From the NCBI GenBank assembly GCA_965215995.1, contig OZ244128.1, positions 3,782,001 through 3,846,000 of the forward strand: a DNA stretch of 64,000 bases, given 5' to 3'. Of this stretch, positions 15,564-24,467 are shown one piece after another (positions within the stretch are counted from its first letter, which is position 1; each line of letters begins with the position of its first letter). The notes below the pieces were generated by a model. It searched no databases. It was not told the DNA's origin and was given only the letters and a program-made list of their open reading frames with translations. Source of the stretch: SZUA-309 sp965215995. GTDB taxonomy: Bacteria; Pseudomonadota; Gammaproteobacteria; Pseudomonadales; Azotimanducaceae. The position numbers and the translations under genes are program-made.

Positions 15564-16565
15564 ATGACTAAGCCGATCTTAGTCACCCTGGGTGATCCGG
15601 CAGGTGTGGGTCCCGAGGTGGCGGCGAAAGTGATCCACGCCCGCCGGGCTGATCCGATGGACTCAGCGCCCCTTCTCTTCGTTGGTAGTGCCTGGGCTCT
15701 GCAGAAGGGTGCGGAAGCCGCCGGTATGGTCCTGCCGGCTTTACCGGTCGTCAGTGCGGTGGGGGCGGCGGCGCCAGGGATGTCGCTGCTTGATCTGGGT
15801 GGCGAGCCGGAAGTGTTCGAGTTTGGCCGGGTGGATGCGCACTGCGGAAAACTGGCCGTGCAGGCGGTGGAGCATGCGGCCAGAGCCTGTATCGATGGAG
15901 CCGCCGCGGCTATGGTCACCTGTCCGATCAACAAGGAGGCCATTCATGCTGCCGGCTATGTGGACGCTATCGGCCATCAGGAAATCCTGGCACGGATGAC
16001 GGATGCCGAGTGGACGGCGACCATGCTGATGACGCCCGGGCTCAAGGTCGTACACCTGTCAACACACAAATCGCTGATCGAAGCCGCAAGATACGTCAGG
16101 CGAGATACGGTGCTGGAAAAACTGAAGCTGATGCAGCGCACCCTGTCGGCGTGGGGATTGACCGAGCCATCTATCGCGGTTGCGGCGCTGAATCCGCACG
16201 GCGGTGAGGGTGGTCTGCTCGGCAGGGAGGAGATCGAGGAGTTGGCCCCTGCGGTCATGGCGGCTCGGGAAGCAGGCATCGATGCCGCGGGACCCATACC
16301 GGCTGATTCGGTGTTCAACCGGGCCATAGCGGGTGAGTTCGATGTGGTGCTGGCGCTCTATCATGACCAGGGACACATCGCGATCAAGGTGCACGACTTC
16401 CACCAGAGCACCACGGCGACCCTGGGCATTCCGTTCATCCGCACGTCTGTGGACCACGGCACAGCCTTCGACATCGCGGGCACGGGCAAGGCCGATCCGC
16501 GCGGCCTGCAAGCCGCGATCGCTGCAGCGCAAGCGCTGGCGGGCGGCGAGTTGGCGCGACTCTAG
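15564..16565 (+). CDS. pdxA: PdxA-family 4-hydroxythreonine-4-phosphate dehydrogenase
   Basis: NAD-dependent oxidation/decarboxylation of 4-phosphohydroxy-L-threonine in pyridoxal 5'-phosphate synthesis. The 333-residue protein has the full set of PdxA motifs: GDPAGVGPEV at residue 11, CPINKEAIHAAG, GHQEILA, ALNPHGGEGGLLGREE, LYHDQGHIAIK and RTSVDHGTAFDIAGTGKADP. The His of GHQE, HDQGH and DHGTAF are the expected metal ligands. The gene is not next to surA/ksgA, the usual partners of enterobacterial pdxA. A PdxA2-type role on other phosphorylated hydroxy acids is therefore an alternative. It diverges from the LexA-box promoter of the zinc-ribbon gene. Confidence 0.88.
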   Translation: MTKPILVTLGDPAGVGPEVAAKVIHARRADPMDSAPLLFVGSAWALQKGAEAAGMVLPALPVVSAVGAAAPGMSLLDLGGEPEVFEFGRVDAHCGKLAVQAVEHAARACIDGAAAAMVTCPINKEAIHAAGYVDAIGHQEILARMTDAEWTATMLMTPGLKVVHLSTHKSLIEAARYVRRDTVLEKLKLMQRTLSAWGLTEPSIAVAALNPHGGEGGLLGREEIEELAPAVMAAREAGIDAAGPIPADSVFNRAIAGEFDVVLALYHDQGHIAIKVHDFHQSTTATLGIPFIRTSVDHGTAFDIAGTGKADPRGLQAAIAAAQALAGGELARL

Positions 16566-16685
16566 AGCCCCGGCAGGAGCCCCATCGGCTTGGGGAATCC
16601 ATCGAATTGCCAGGGCCTCGAGCGTGGGGCAAACTGCCTGGCTTACGTATTCCAACAAATTCAAGAATCCTAATAGGGGGGAAGC

Positions 16686-17768
16686 ATGAAGGCTGCCGTA
16701 TTCCGCGAAGTCAACCAGCCAATGGAAGTGGAGGAGATCGAGATCTCCAAGCCGGGTCCGCGGGAGGTGTTGATCCGCACCGCTGCTGCTGGCGTGTGTC
16801 ACAGTGATCTGCATTTCTTCAACGGCACCTATCCGGGGCTTACGCCCATGGTGCTCGGTCATGAGAGCGCCGGCGTCGTCGAGCAGGTCGGTTCCGACGT
16901 TCACTACGTTAAGCCGGGCGACCATGTGATCACCTGCCTGTCTGTTTTCTGCGGGCATTGCGAACATTGCCTGACCGGCCACATGTCCTTGTGCCAGGAA
17001 CCGGAGACCAAGCGCTCTCAGGACGAAGAGCCGCGCATCAGCCACGCCGGGGGTGAGGTGCAGCAGTTTGCGAACCTGGGCTCGTTCGCGGAGCACATGC
17101 TGGTTCACGAACACGCTGTCGCGAAAATCCGTGAAGACATGCCCCTGGACCGGGCTGCGCTGATTGGCTGCGGCGTGACCACTGGCGTGGGTGCTGTCAT
17201 CCATACCGCCAAAGTCGAACCGGGCTCCACGGTGGCGGTGATCGGCTGCGGCGGTGTTGGTTTGTCCTGCGTCAATGGCGCCGCCATTGCGGGTGCTGCC
17301 CGGGTGATCGCAGTGGACATGGTGCCCTCCAAGCTCGAGCTGGCGCGTAAGTTCGGCGCCACCGATGTGGTGAACGCCTCGGAAGGGGATCCCATCGAGC
17401 AGGTGAAGGAAATGACCGGCGGCGGTGTGCACTACTCTTTTGAGGCCATCGGTCTGAAGGTCACGGCCGAGCAGGCCTTCGGCATGTTGATGAACGGTGG
17501 CACCGCCACTGTAATCGGCATGATCCCGCCGGGTGACATGGTGTCCCTGCACGGCCCCGATTTTCTGTTCGAGAAGAAGATCCAGGGCTCCTTCATGGGC
17601 TCCAACCGGTTCCGGGTGGACATGCCGCGGTTCGTGGAGCTCTACCTGCAGGGCAAGCTGCACCTGGATGATCTGGTCTCCAGCCACATCAAGCTGTCCG
17701 ACATCAATGATGCCTTCAAGGCACTCGAGACCGGTGAGATCGCCCGCAACGTGATCATGTTCGACTGA
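16686..17768 (+). CDS. Zinc-dependent alcohol dehydrogenase (MDR superfamily)
   Basis: A 360-residue medium-chain alcohol dehydrogenase. The catalytic zinc ligands are Cys38 (GVCHSD), His59-Glu60 (LGHES) and a Cys in LIGCGVTTG. The structural zinc site has four cysteines in CGHCEHCLTGHMSLC (89, 92, 95, 103). The NAD(P)-binding GCGGVGLSCV is followed by an acidic AVDMVPSK, pointing to NAD. The length and the four-Cys lobe resemble class III and NDMA-type alcohol dehydrogenases. The start follows GGGGGGAAGC. Its stop overlaps the start of the FAH gene by one base, so the two are coupled. The substrate is unknown; a long-chain or aromatic alcohol would fit the catabolic surroundings. Confidence 0.9.
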   Translation: MKAAVFREVNQPMEVEEIEISKPGPREVLIRTAAAGVCHSDLHFFNGTYPGLTPMVLGHESAGVVEQVGSDVHYVKPGDHVITCLSVFCGHCEHCLTGHMSLCQEPETKRSQDEEPRISHAGGEVQQFANLGSFAEHMLVHEHAVAKIREDMPLDRAALIGCGVTTGVGAVIHTAKVEPGSTVAVIGCGGVGLSCVNGAAIAGAARVIAVDMVPSKLELARKFGATDVVNASEGDPIEQVKEMTGGGVHYSFEAIGLKVTAEQAFGMLMNGGTATVIGMIPPGDMVSLHGPDFLFEKKIQGSFMGSNRFRVDMPRFVELYLQGKLHLDDLVSSHIKLSDINDAFKALETGEIARNVIMFD

Positions 17769-18610
17769 TGCGTTGGCTGTCCTTCGCGGCAGGTGGACAG
17801 GCAACCTTTGGCTATCTGACCGGGGACGGGGAAGGCGTGGTTGACGTGGGCCGGCGCACGGAGCTTGCGGATCTGAAAAGCGCCATTGCCGCGGGCCTGT
17901 TGGAGCAGGGGACCGCTCAGGGTGATGAGGCGGACCACGCCCTGGCGGAAATCACCTACCTGCCGACCATTACCAATCCAGACAAGATTCTCTGTGTGGG
18001 GCTGAACTACAAAGCGCACCAGGAGGAGACCGGGCGGGGTGGCGAGGGAGTGCCGACCATCTTCGTGCGCTTTGCCGCTGCCCAGATGGGGCACCAGGCG
18101 CCTATGGTTCGGCCCAGGGAGTCCAACACGCTCGACTTCGAAGGCGAGATCGCCATGATCATCGGTAAGGGCGGGCGACGGATCGCACGGAAAAACGCGC
18201 TCGAGCATGTGGCCGGATTCGGGATCTACAACGACGGCAGCGTCCGCGAGTACCAGCGGCACACGTCTCAGTTCACACCGGGCAAGAACTTTGCGAGCAC
18301 CGGTGGCTTTGGTCCCTGGATGATGACGCCGGATGAGATCGGCGATCTGGACGAGATGGAAATCACCACACGCCTCAATGGTGAGGTGATGCAGAACTCG
18401 AAGGCTTCGCTCATCGTCCACGGCTTCGCTGAGCTGATCGAGTTCTGCTCCACGTTCATAGACCTTGCGCCTGGTGACGTGATCGTCACCGGCACACCTG
18501 GCGGCGTGGGTGCCGCACGCAACCCGCCGGTGTTCATGGACGAGGGGGACATCATCGAGGTAGAGGTGAAGCCGATCGGAACGCTATCGAATCCGGTGGT
18601 GGTGGGCTAG
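17768..18610 (+). CDS. Fumarylacetoacetate hydrolase (FAH) family protein
   Basis: A 280-residue FAH-family hydrolase/isomerase/decarboxylase. The conserved core begins KILCVGLNYKAHQEE (about residue 78). It continues with the metal ligands in LDFEGEIAMIIGKGGRRI and GIYNDGSVREYQR, and ends with VIVTGTPGGVGAARNPP and GDIIEVEV. Members cleave or rearrange beta-keto acids in aromatic and hydroxy-acid breakdown, such as acylpyruvate hydrolysis and 2-hydroxyhepta-2,4-diene-1,7-dioate isomerisation. It is translated from an ATG overlapping the alcohol dehydrogenase stop (TGATG). The exact reaction cannot be assigned. The 139-bp inverted-repeat element lies 39 bases beyond its stop. Confidence 0.85.
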   Translation: MRWLSFAAGGQATFGYLTGDGEGVVDVGRRTELADLKSAIAAGLLEQGTAQGDEADHALAEITYLPTITNPDKILCVGLNYKAHQEETGRGGEGVPTIFVRFAAAQMGHQAPMVRPRESNTLDFEGEIAMIIGKGGRRIARKNALEHVAGFGIYNDGSVREYQRHTSQFTPGKNFASTGGFGPWMMTPDEIGDLDEMEITTRLNGEVMQNSKASLIVHGFAELIEFCSTFIDLAPGDVIVTGTPGGVGAARNPPVFMDEGDIIEVEVKPIGTLSNPVVVG

Positions 18611-18649
18611 CTCCGTTATACCAGCGGTTTCGACCATCCCGCAGCGCGC

Positions 18650-18788
18650 GAAGGGAGCAAAACGTTTTCAGTGCACTGCGCTCGGGCGCTCCGCGCTTCC
18701 CTCAGTTGACGATGTTGCCTTGCTAACGCAAGTCAAATCGTCGCCTTCGGCCTCGCTTACACGTTTATGAAAACGTTTTGCTCCCTTC
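18650..18788. repeat. 139-bp element bounded by perfect 21-bp inverted repeats
   Basis: The left arm (18650-18670) and right arm (18768-18788) are exact reverse complements over 21 bases and contain GGGAGCAAAACGTTTTC. The interior carries weaker nested pairings: GACGAT near 18709 with ATCGTC near 18738, TTGAC with GTCAA, and a central CTTGC-TAAC-GCAAG hairpin. No coding potential is visible. It sits between convergent FAH and VOC genes. It could be a miniature palindromic mobile element (REP/BIME- or MITE-like) or a large bidirectional terminator; no poly-T tract follows either arm. Confidence 0.75.
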
Positions 18789-18829
18789 ACCCCCTGCTGC
18801 ACCCTCAGGAGCCGCGGGCGCGAGCTATC

Positions 18830-19327
18830 TCACACTGGATAGGTGACATCCGCGTCGGTCAACGGTCGCGCCCAGGCGGCGAACTCCAGTTGCGTGCCAT
18901 CCGGATCCTTGAAATAGATGGATCGCACGAACGTGCTGGGTGAGATTTCCTCGCTGGCCTGGGTCTCGCTGTCGTCATGGTTCACCACCTCGGTGACCTC
19001 TATGCCGAGCCCGACGAGCTTCTCGCGATAGGAATCGATCTTATCCGGCGCCACATTGAAGGCGACGTGGTTCATGGTGCCGGGTGTGGCCGTGATCCGC
19101 CGGTATTCCCTAGCCTCTACGGCTTCCGGCCCATCGGGAAACCAGAAGAAAGCAAGCTGATCGCCGCCACCGCAGTCGAAGAAGTAGTGCTTGCCGCGCC
19201 CGTTTGGTAGCTCGATGGTCTTGGTCAACGGCATGCCGAGCACGTTGACATAGAAATCCACGGTACGATCCATGTCCTCGCAGACAAGGGCCAGGTGATT
19301 GATACCGAGATACTCGAACTCTGCCAT
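18830..19327 (-). CDS. VOC-superfamily (glyoxalase/dioxygenase-like) protein
   Basis: A 165-residue single VOC module of two beta-alpha-beta-beta-beta units. It starts at ATG 19327 (MAEFEYLGINHLAL) after AGGAGA, and the longer open frame to 19501 is antisense-like filler. Likely metal ligands are the His in GINHLALV (residue 9), the His in GTMNHVAFNV and the Glu in DGTQLEFAAW. A fourth could come from the mid-region. The domain is used by ring-cleaving dioxygenases, glyoxalases and epimerases. It follows the luciferase-like monooxygenase by 11 bases in the same operon, which suggests a shared catabolic role. The specific reaction is unknown. Confidence 0.8.
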   Translation of the reverse strand: MAEFEYLGINHLALVCEDMDRTVDFYVNVLGMPLTKTIELPNGRGKHYFFDCGGGDQLAFFWFPDGPEAVEAREYRRITATPGTMNHVAFNVAPDKIDSYREKLVGLGIEVTEVVNHDDSETQASEEISPSTFVRSIYFKDPDGTQLEFAAWARPLTDADVTYPV

Positions 19328-19338
19328 GTCGTCTCTCC

Positions 19339-20574
19339 TCATCCTTCGCTGGCGGCGTCTGGCCTGCCAACCGTCCCGGAAACCATGTTCCTGGCTTCCT
19401 TGGTGGAGGGTAGGGTGGGTTTGCGGCCCCGGGTGAGGTTGAAGGGTTCCGTGTCGATGTCCTCCAGCTCGATCTCCCGGTTCAGCACGGCTGCTTTCCA
19501 AGCATCCTGTTCGCTGTGGCGCGCCTGGAACTCAGGCATCACCTCTCTGGCGAACAGCTCGAGGCTGGCGCAGATGTCTTCGTGCGTGTTTTTACCAGCC
19601 TGGTTCAAGAGGATCACCTGATCCACGTTGGCGTCTTCCAGCTCTTTGAGACGCTCGCGGATGGTGTCCGGTGAGCCGATCAGCTCGCTGCCGCTTCTGC
19701 GGCTGCCTTCCGGTGTGGCCTTCCATTCCTCGTAGCGTTCCCAGAAATTCACGGTGCCGGGCTCGAATGGCCCTTCCTTGCCGTACAGCTGCAAAGCGAA
19801 CTGGAAGAAGGTCCAGCCTTCGGCCTTCTGCCAGGCTTCTTCGTCCGTCTCGGCGCACATGAAGCCACCGACCACGGCGATGTTCGGGTTGGTCTGGTAG
19901 TCGGTGAGCGGTTCCAGATGATTGAGATAAGTATTGTAGTAGGCGTTCACCCAGGCCCGGGCCGCTGCCAGATCGACGAATTTGAAGCAGAGTGAGCCCA
20001 TACCTCGATGCGCCGCGTACTTGATGGTGTCGAGTTGCGAGCAGGCCACCCAGAGCGGCGGGTGCGGCTTCTGGTAGGGCTTCGGAATCACCGCCCGCAA
20101 GGGAAACTTGAAGTACTCGCCGTCGTATTCCCACCCGTGGTTGTAGAACATGGGCAACACGCAGCGCACGGCATCTTCCCAGACGTCTCGCTTGTCCCGG
20201 TACTTCAGGTTGAATGGATGCAGCTCGGTGACCGAGGCCCCCTCGCCAAGGCCGAGATCGACTCGTCCATTTGAAATCAGATCCAGCGTGGAAACCTTTT
20301 CCGCCACCCGGGCCGGGTGGTTCGTGGTGAGCTGAATGATCCCGTGGCCAAGCCGGATGTTCTTGGTACGCTGGCTCGCTGCTGCCAGGAACACCTCCGG
20401 TGCCGAGGAGTGGGAATACTCCTCGAGAAAATGGTGCTCCACTTCCCAGGCGTAGTCGAAGCCGAGCTGGTCAGCCAGCTCGATCTCTTTCAGTGAGTCA
20501 TTGAGCAGCTTGTGCTCGCTGAACTCGTTCCAGTCCCGCGGCAACTGGTGCTCATAGAATATGCCGAACTTCAT
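19339..20574 (-). CDS. Luciferase-like (LLM) flavin-dependent oxidoreductase
   Basis: A 411-residue bacterial-luciferase-family TIM barrel. Recognisable segments are MKFGIFYEHQLPRDW, FDYAWEVEHHFLEEYSHSSA, the canonical TTNHPARVAEKVSTLDLISNGR and LGLGEGASVTELHPF, and GSPDTIRERLKEL near the end. Such enzymes use reduced FMN (or F420) to oxygenate or dehydrogenate alkanes, sulfonates, terpenes and similar substrates. No dedicated flavin reductase is adjacent. A C-terminal tail of about 60 residues (EDIDTEPFNLTRGRKP) extends beyond the barrel and is characteristic of this subgroup. It is co-transcribed with the VOC gene; peroxiredoxin and DUF2061 lie 138 bases upstream on the same strand. Confidence 0.88.
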   Translation of the reverse strand: MKFGIFYEHQLPRDWNEFSEHKLLNDSLKEIELADQLGFDYAWEVEHHFLEEYSHSSAPEVFLAAASQRTKNIRLGHGIIQLTTNHPARVAEKVSTLDLISNGRVDLGLGEGASVTELHPFNLKYRDKRDVWEDAVRCVLPMFYNHGWEYDGEYFKFPLRAVIPKPYQKPHPPLWVACSQLDTIKYAAHRGMGSLCFKFVDLAAARAWVNAYYNTYLNHLEPLTDYQTNPNIAVVGGFMCAETDEEAWQKAEGWTFFQFALQLYGKEGPFEPGTVNFWERYEEWKATPEGSRRSGSELIGSPDTIRERLKELEDANVDQVILLNQAGKNTHEDICASLELFAREVMPEFQARHSEQDAWKAAVLNREIELEDIDTEPFNLTRGRKPTLPSTKEARNMVSGTVGRPDAASEG

Positions 20575-20712
20575 TGATCTCTTCCTTCAATACCATCCCT
20601 CGCAGAAGTCTGGCACGACGGATCGCACCGAGTCCAATCAGCAGATTCGCTTAGCTTCTCGTCGCCCCCCGGGAAAGACTCAGAGCTGGTTCTCGCCCAC
20701 GGCTGGCCAAGC

Positions 20713-20946
20713 TCAAGGCGCGTTGCTTCGGGAGAAGGTGCCGTGCGGCACCTGCGCCCAGGCCCGTTCGTGGGCATAGTAGATGGCGATTTTGGCAAAG
20801 ACTTCGATGAAACCGATCTGCAACGCGGCAGAGACATCGCCGGTGATCAGCCAGGCGATGATGACGGTGGTCAGGGTCGCCAGTATGCGCCAGGTGATTC
20901 CTTTCAGCAGGCTGCGGATCCGGGAATCCTGCACGTCATGGCTCAC
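20713..20946 (-). CDS. DUF2061 small membrane protein
   Basis: A 77-residue protein with two hydrophobic segments (about 16-36 and 40-58). It has the DUF2061 core KGITWRILATLTTVIIAWLI and FIEVFAKIAIYYAHERAW. The family's function is unknown. The start ATG overlaps the peroxiredoxin stop (ATGA at 20943-20946), a pairing that implies joint expression. The coupling with a peroxiredoxin is the only clue to its role. Confidence 0.85.
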   Translation of the reverse strand: MSHDVQDSRIRSLLKGITWRILATLTTVIIAWLITGDVSAALQIGFIEVFAKIAIYYAHERAWAQVPHGTFSRSNAP

Positions 20947-21416
20947 GATCCGAGCCTCAGCGCTTCCAGCACCTTGGCGGGGTGATCGGCTGCCTTGGAA
21001 ACGCGCTTCCAGTGTTTCAGCACACGTCCGGTGGGCCCGACCCAGACCGAGGAGCGGATCACGCCCATCGTTTTCTTGCCATACATCATCTTCTCGCCGT
21101 AAGCGCCGTACTTCTCCATGACTTTCCGGTCGGGATCGGAAAGCAGGGTGAAGGGCAGGTTGAACTTCTCGATGAAGTTCTGATGGCTGTCGGCACCATC
21201 CGGAGAGATGCCGACGATGACCGTGTCTGCTTTCTCGAAGTCATCGTGCAGATCGCGAAATCCACAGGCTTCCTTCGTGCAGCCGGGCGTGTTGTCCCTC
21301 GGGTAGAAGAAGACGACGACGTTTTTGCCGCGCAAGCTCTTGAGCGAAACCTTCTCGCCACGTGCGTCTTTCAGTGTGAACAGCGGTGCCGCCTTGCCTT
21401 CTTCGATCATTGCCAT
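20943..21416 (-). CDS. bcp: Peroxiredoxin of the Bcp/PrxQ type
   Basis: Thiol-dependent reduction of hydrogen peroxide and organic hydroperoxides in the cytoplasm. The 157-residue protein has YPRDNTPGCTKEACGFRD, with peroxidatic Cys46 and resolving Cys51 five residues later, the PrxQ arrangement. The PxxxT/SxxC environment and the conserved Arg in GVIRSSVWVGPTG are present. The length is normal. It is the first gene of a two-gene unit with DUF2061 and diverges from the acetolactate-synthase-like gene across 105 bases. No OxyR or other operator was identified. Confidence 0.93.
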   Translation of the reverse strand: MAMIEEGKAAPLFTLKDARGEKVSLKSLRGKNVVVFFYPRDNTPGCTKEACGFRDLHDDFEKADTVIVGISPDGADSHQNFIEKFNLPFTLLSDPDRKVMEKYGAYGEKMMYGKKTMGVIRSSVWVGPTGRVLKHWKRVSKAADHPAKVLEALRLGS

Positions 21417-21521
21417 TTCCCGATTCGAAAGCCGGGCAATCTACCTAAGGTGCAGCTGCTCCGCCACGGCATGCTTGTAACGATTTACGCTATGCTGAGC
21501 ACCACTTGAAGGGGGAAGGGT

Positions 21522-23168
21522 ATGACTCGAACCGGCGCAGATCTGATCGCGGAAGGCCTGGCGGCCTATGGCGTGGAGCACGTGTTTGCCATCGTCAGCA
21601 TTCACAACATGCCGATCCTGGATGCCATCAATCGCCTTGGCAAAACACGCATCATCGATGTACGTCATGAACAGGCCGGTACGCACGCCGCGGACGGGTA
21701 CGCCCGGGCCACCGGCAGAATGGGCGTCATGATCGCCAGTACCGGGCCAGGTACCACCAATACGGTCACCGGCCTCTACGAGGCTCAATACGCCTCTTCG
21801 CCCGTGCTGGTGATTACGGGTCAGGCGGAAACGGCCTTCTACGGCAAGGGTGTTTCCTACGTTCACGAGGCCGAAAATCAGGTGCCCATGCTCGCCACCG
21901 TGTGCCGCAGGGTCGAGAGCCCCCGATATGCCGAGCAACTCGGCGATAGCTTTGCTCGGGTGATTGCAGACATGCACACCGGCCGACTGGCGCCGGGCGC
22001 GCTGGAGATCCCGATAGATCTTCAGTATGCCGAGGTGGGCGAGCATGAATTTCCGCCGCTGTCGATCAATCCGCCGGCACCCTCGACAGAGGTGCTTGAG
22101 CAAGCCATCGGCAAGCTTGGTACAGCAAGTCGCCGGGTTGTCGTTGCTGGCGGTGGTGTGATTGCAGCGGGTGCGGGCGAGGCGCTGACGGCGCTGGCCG
22201 AGAAGCTGGATGCTCCGGTGATCACCACGGTGGACGGGCGCGGGGCGATACCTGAGGATCATCCTCTCTGTATCGGCAATTACTACGGCAGCGCCGGCAT
22301 CTATCAGGCCATTGCCGATGCGGATCTGACCCTGGCGGTGGGCACCAAATTCGCGGTGGGCGTGGATGGGGGTAGCGCCCGATTCACACCACCGGGCGAG
22401 CTGATCCAGGTGGACATAGATCCGAACATGGTGGGCCGCACGCATCATGCGCATCTCGGCATCGTCGCTGACGCCGGCGCAACCCTCGAGGGGCTGCTGG
22501 CTGGTTTGGCCGAGACCTCAGGCAATGATGCTCAGTTCAACCAGAGCGTGCTCGAGTCCCGAGATGGTGTGCACAAAGCCATGCGCGCCCGGCTCGGGCC
22601 TGACTATGCCCGTGTGATGGATATGTTGCGCGCCAAGTTGCCGCGCGACGGTCTCTGGTGTCGGGATTCGACCATTGCCGCCTACAACTTCGGTAACCAG
22701 CTGTTTCCCATCTACGAGCCGCGCACCTCGGTGAATCCTTCCTCGGGCGCCATCGGTCCGGGTCTGCCTTTCGCACTGGGCGCGGTGATCGGCAGCGGCA
22801 AGCCAGGCATCCTGATCAACGGCGATGGCGGCTTCATGTTCCACGCCACGGAATTGGCGACTGCAGCCCAATATCAGGTGCCGCTGGTGGTCTGCGTGTT
22901 CAACGATGGTGGCTACGGCGTGCTGCGCTGGCTGCAGGACACCCGCTTCGGCCGTGTCAACGAAACAGATCTCGGCAAGATGGACTTCGCGAAGATGGCG
23001 GAATCCATGGGTGTGCCCGGCGAGCGTGTGCAGAGCGTGGAGGCCTTCGAGGCGGCCGTCGACCGCGGCCTGACTACGGCTGGTCCTTACCTGGTGGATG
23101 TGGACATGGAGCATTTCGAGCCCATGGAGATCTCCATCATGCCGAAGAAAAAGCCCATCGAGGCTTAA
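21522..23168 (+). CDS. Acetolactate-synthase-like thiamine diphosphate enzyme
   Basis: A 548-residue ThDP-dependent enzyme with the three usual domains. The N-terminal pyrimidine-binding domain has catalytic Glu50 (VRHEQAGTHAADGYAR), the central domain is FAD/nucleotide-like, and the C-terminal pyrophosphate domain carries GDGGFMFHATELATA...NDGGYG (the GDG-X-N motif). The ribosome site GGGGGAAGGG precedes the ATG. There is no regulatory small subunit gene, so a catabolic or specialised decarboxylase/carboligase (glyoxylate carboligase-, benzoylformate decarboxylase- or sulfoacetaldehyde-type) is more likely than branched-chain amino acid synthesis. Substrate-pocket residues cannot be read with confidence. 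It is monocistronic or co-transcribed with the site-2 protease 39 bases downstream. Confidence 0.85.
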   Translation: MTRTGADLIAEGLAAYGVEHVFAIVSIHNMPILDAINRLGKTRIIDVRHEQAGTHAADGYARATGRMGVMIASTGPGTTNTVTGLYEAQYASSPVLVITGQAETAFYGKGVSYVHEAENQVPMLATVCRRVESPRYAEQLGDSFARVIADMHTGRLAPGALEIPIDLQYAEVGEHEFPPLSINPPAPSTEVLEQAIGKLGTASRRVVVAGGGVIAAGAGEALTALAEKLDAPVITTVDGRGAIPEDHPLCIGNYYGSAGIYQAIADADLTLAVGTKFAVGVDGGSARFTPPGELIQVDIDPNMVGRTHHAHLGIVADAGATLEGLLAGLAETSGNDAQFNQSVLESRDGVHKAMRARLGPDYARVMDMLRAKLPRDGLWCRDSTIAAYNFGNQLFPIYEPRTSVNPSSGAIGPGLPFALGAVIGSGKPGILINGDGGFMFHATELATAAQYQVPLVVCVFNDGGYGVLRWLQDTRFGRVNETDLGKMDFAKMAESMGVPGERVQSVEAFEAAVDRGLTTAGPYLVDVDMEHFEPMEISIMPKKKPIEA

Positions 23169-23207
23169 GGAGTCTCTGATTAATTCACGATTGCCCTTGA
23201 CTGCCTG

Positions 23208-24371
23208 ATGAAGTTGTTCAGCCTTTTCGGTATCGAGGTGCGGCTCGATTTCAGCGTCGTCTTCATCTTCGGCCTGATCGTCTACAGCCTCGGCACGGGC
23301 ATCTTTCCGAGCTGGCACCCGGACTGGCCGATGGTCACCATCTGGACCATGGCCGTGCTGGCTGGACTGCTGTTCTTCGCCTCTCTGCTGGCGCATGAGA
23401 TGTCTCACTCGCTGGTCGCTCGTCGGTTCGGTATCCGGGTGCCGAGAATCACCTTGTTTCTGTTTGGCGGAATGGCGGAAATCGAGACTGAAGCTGAAAC
23501 TCCCCGCGCCGAGTTCGCAATTGCCATTGCCGGGCCGCTGATGAGTCTGGCCATTGCCTTTGTCTGCATGACCTATGCAGGTGCTACGGTCGATGAGTCG
23601 CTGATGGAGCTGCTGGTGGAGAATCCGGAGGCGGCGATGGCTGAGATCGGGCCGTTTGTCACCGTCTGTCTCTGGCTTGGCTCGGTGAATCTGATGCTCG
23701 CCGTCTTCAACATGGTGCCGGGATTTCCGCTCGACGGTGGCCGGGTGGCGCGTGCAGCCATCTGGCAACTGACTGGAGACAGGATGCGCGCCACTCAGCT
23801 GTCCGCCAATGCCGGCAGGGTCTTTGGCTGGCTGATCATAGGGCTCGGCTTCTGGGAGCTGTTCGTGTTGAGGAGCATGGGCGGTCTCTGGCTGGTGCTG
23901 ATCGGCTGGTTCCTGAGCCATCTCGCTGTGCAGAGCTACGCGCAGACGTTTACCCAGGCAAAGCTCGAGCCGCTTTCCGTGGCGGAGCTCATGCGCACCC
24001 ACTTCGAGCGGGTATCGGCAGAGGCAACCGTGGCCTACTTCGTAGACGAGTGTCTGCTCAGATCCAGCCAGCTGCTCTGGCCGGTCATGCACGATGGACG
24101 TTGTATCGGCACGGCCTCGCTGGACGAGGTGCTCAAGCTTCCGGTCGAGGCGCGCACGCGTACGGCGGTGGGGGATATCGCCTTGTCACTGGCGGATAGT
24201 GGGGCCCTGGATGCCGGACTGCCGGCCACGGACGCGATGACGGCGCTCGCGTCCCGGCAGGACAGGCCGGTGCCCGTCGTTCGCGGTAGCGAGGTGGTCG
24301 GATTGCTGCGTGGCACGGACATCCTCAAGTGGCTGACCCTGCAAGGCGACAAGGGAAGGTTCGATCCCTGA
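23208..24371 (+). CDS. Site-2-protease-family (M50) membrane metalloprotease with CBS-like C-terminus
   Basis: A 387-residue intramembrane zinc protease. The zinc motif is LLAHEMSHSLVAR (HExxH, about residue 63) in the second helix, and the third ligand lies in NMVPGFPLDGGRVARA (Asp of LDGG). About six hydrophobic segments make up residues 10-245. The C-terminal 140 residues (from about 250) look like a degenerate pair of CBS domains (ELMRTHFERVSAEAT, PVPVVRGSEVVGLLRGTDIL), typical of the SpoIVFB-like M50 subgroup that may sense adenylates. Substrates are unknown; no anti-sigma or transmembrane target is adjacent. The ribosome site is weak. Confidence 0.88.
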   Translation: MKLFSLFGIEVRLDFSVVFIFGLIVYSLGTGIFPSWHPDWPMVTIWTMAVLAGLLFFASLLAHEMSHSLVARRFGIRVPRITLFLFGGMAEIETEAETPRAEFAIAIAGPLMSLAIAFVCMTYAGATVDESLMELLVENPEAAMAEIGPFVTVCLWLGSVNLMLAVFNMVPGFPLDGGRVARAAIWQLTGDRMRATQLSANAGRVFGWLIIGLGFWELFVLRSMGGLWLVLIGWFLSHLAVQSYAQTFTQAKLEPLSVAELMRTHFERVSAEATVAYFVDECLLRSSQLLWPVMHDGRCIGTASLDEVLKLPVEARTRTAVGDIALSLADSGALDAGLPATDAMTALASRQDRPVPVVRGSEVVGLLRGTDILKWLTLQGDKGRFDP

Positions 24372-24467
24372 GATGACCTGCACCGGTTCGCATTTGCGCT
24401 AATCAAGGATCGACCGGGCAGGCCGATAAGGAGAAAATGCGTCGCGAGCGGATAAGGATGTTGGCCC

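Noticed and set aside
16059..17804. A 581-codon open frame on the minus strand
   Set aside because: It is antisense to pdxA and the alcohol dehydrogenase, both with clear motifs; the translation is His/Gln/Arg-rich with no domain, as expected for high-GC shadow frames.
22518..24092. A 524-codon minus-strand open frame
   Set aside because: It is antisense to the acetolactate-synthase-like and site-2 protease genes and has the same low-complexity shadow composition.
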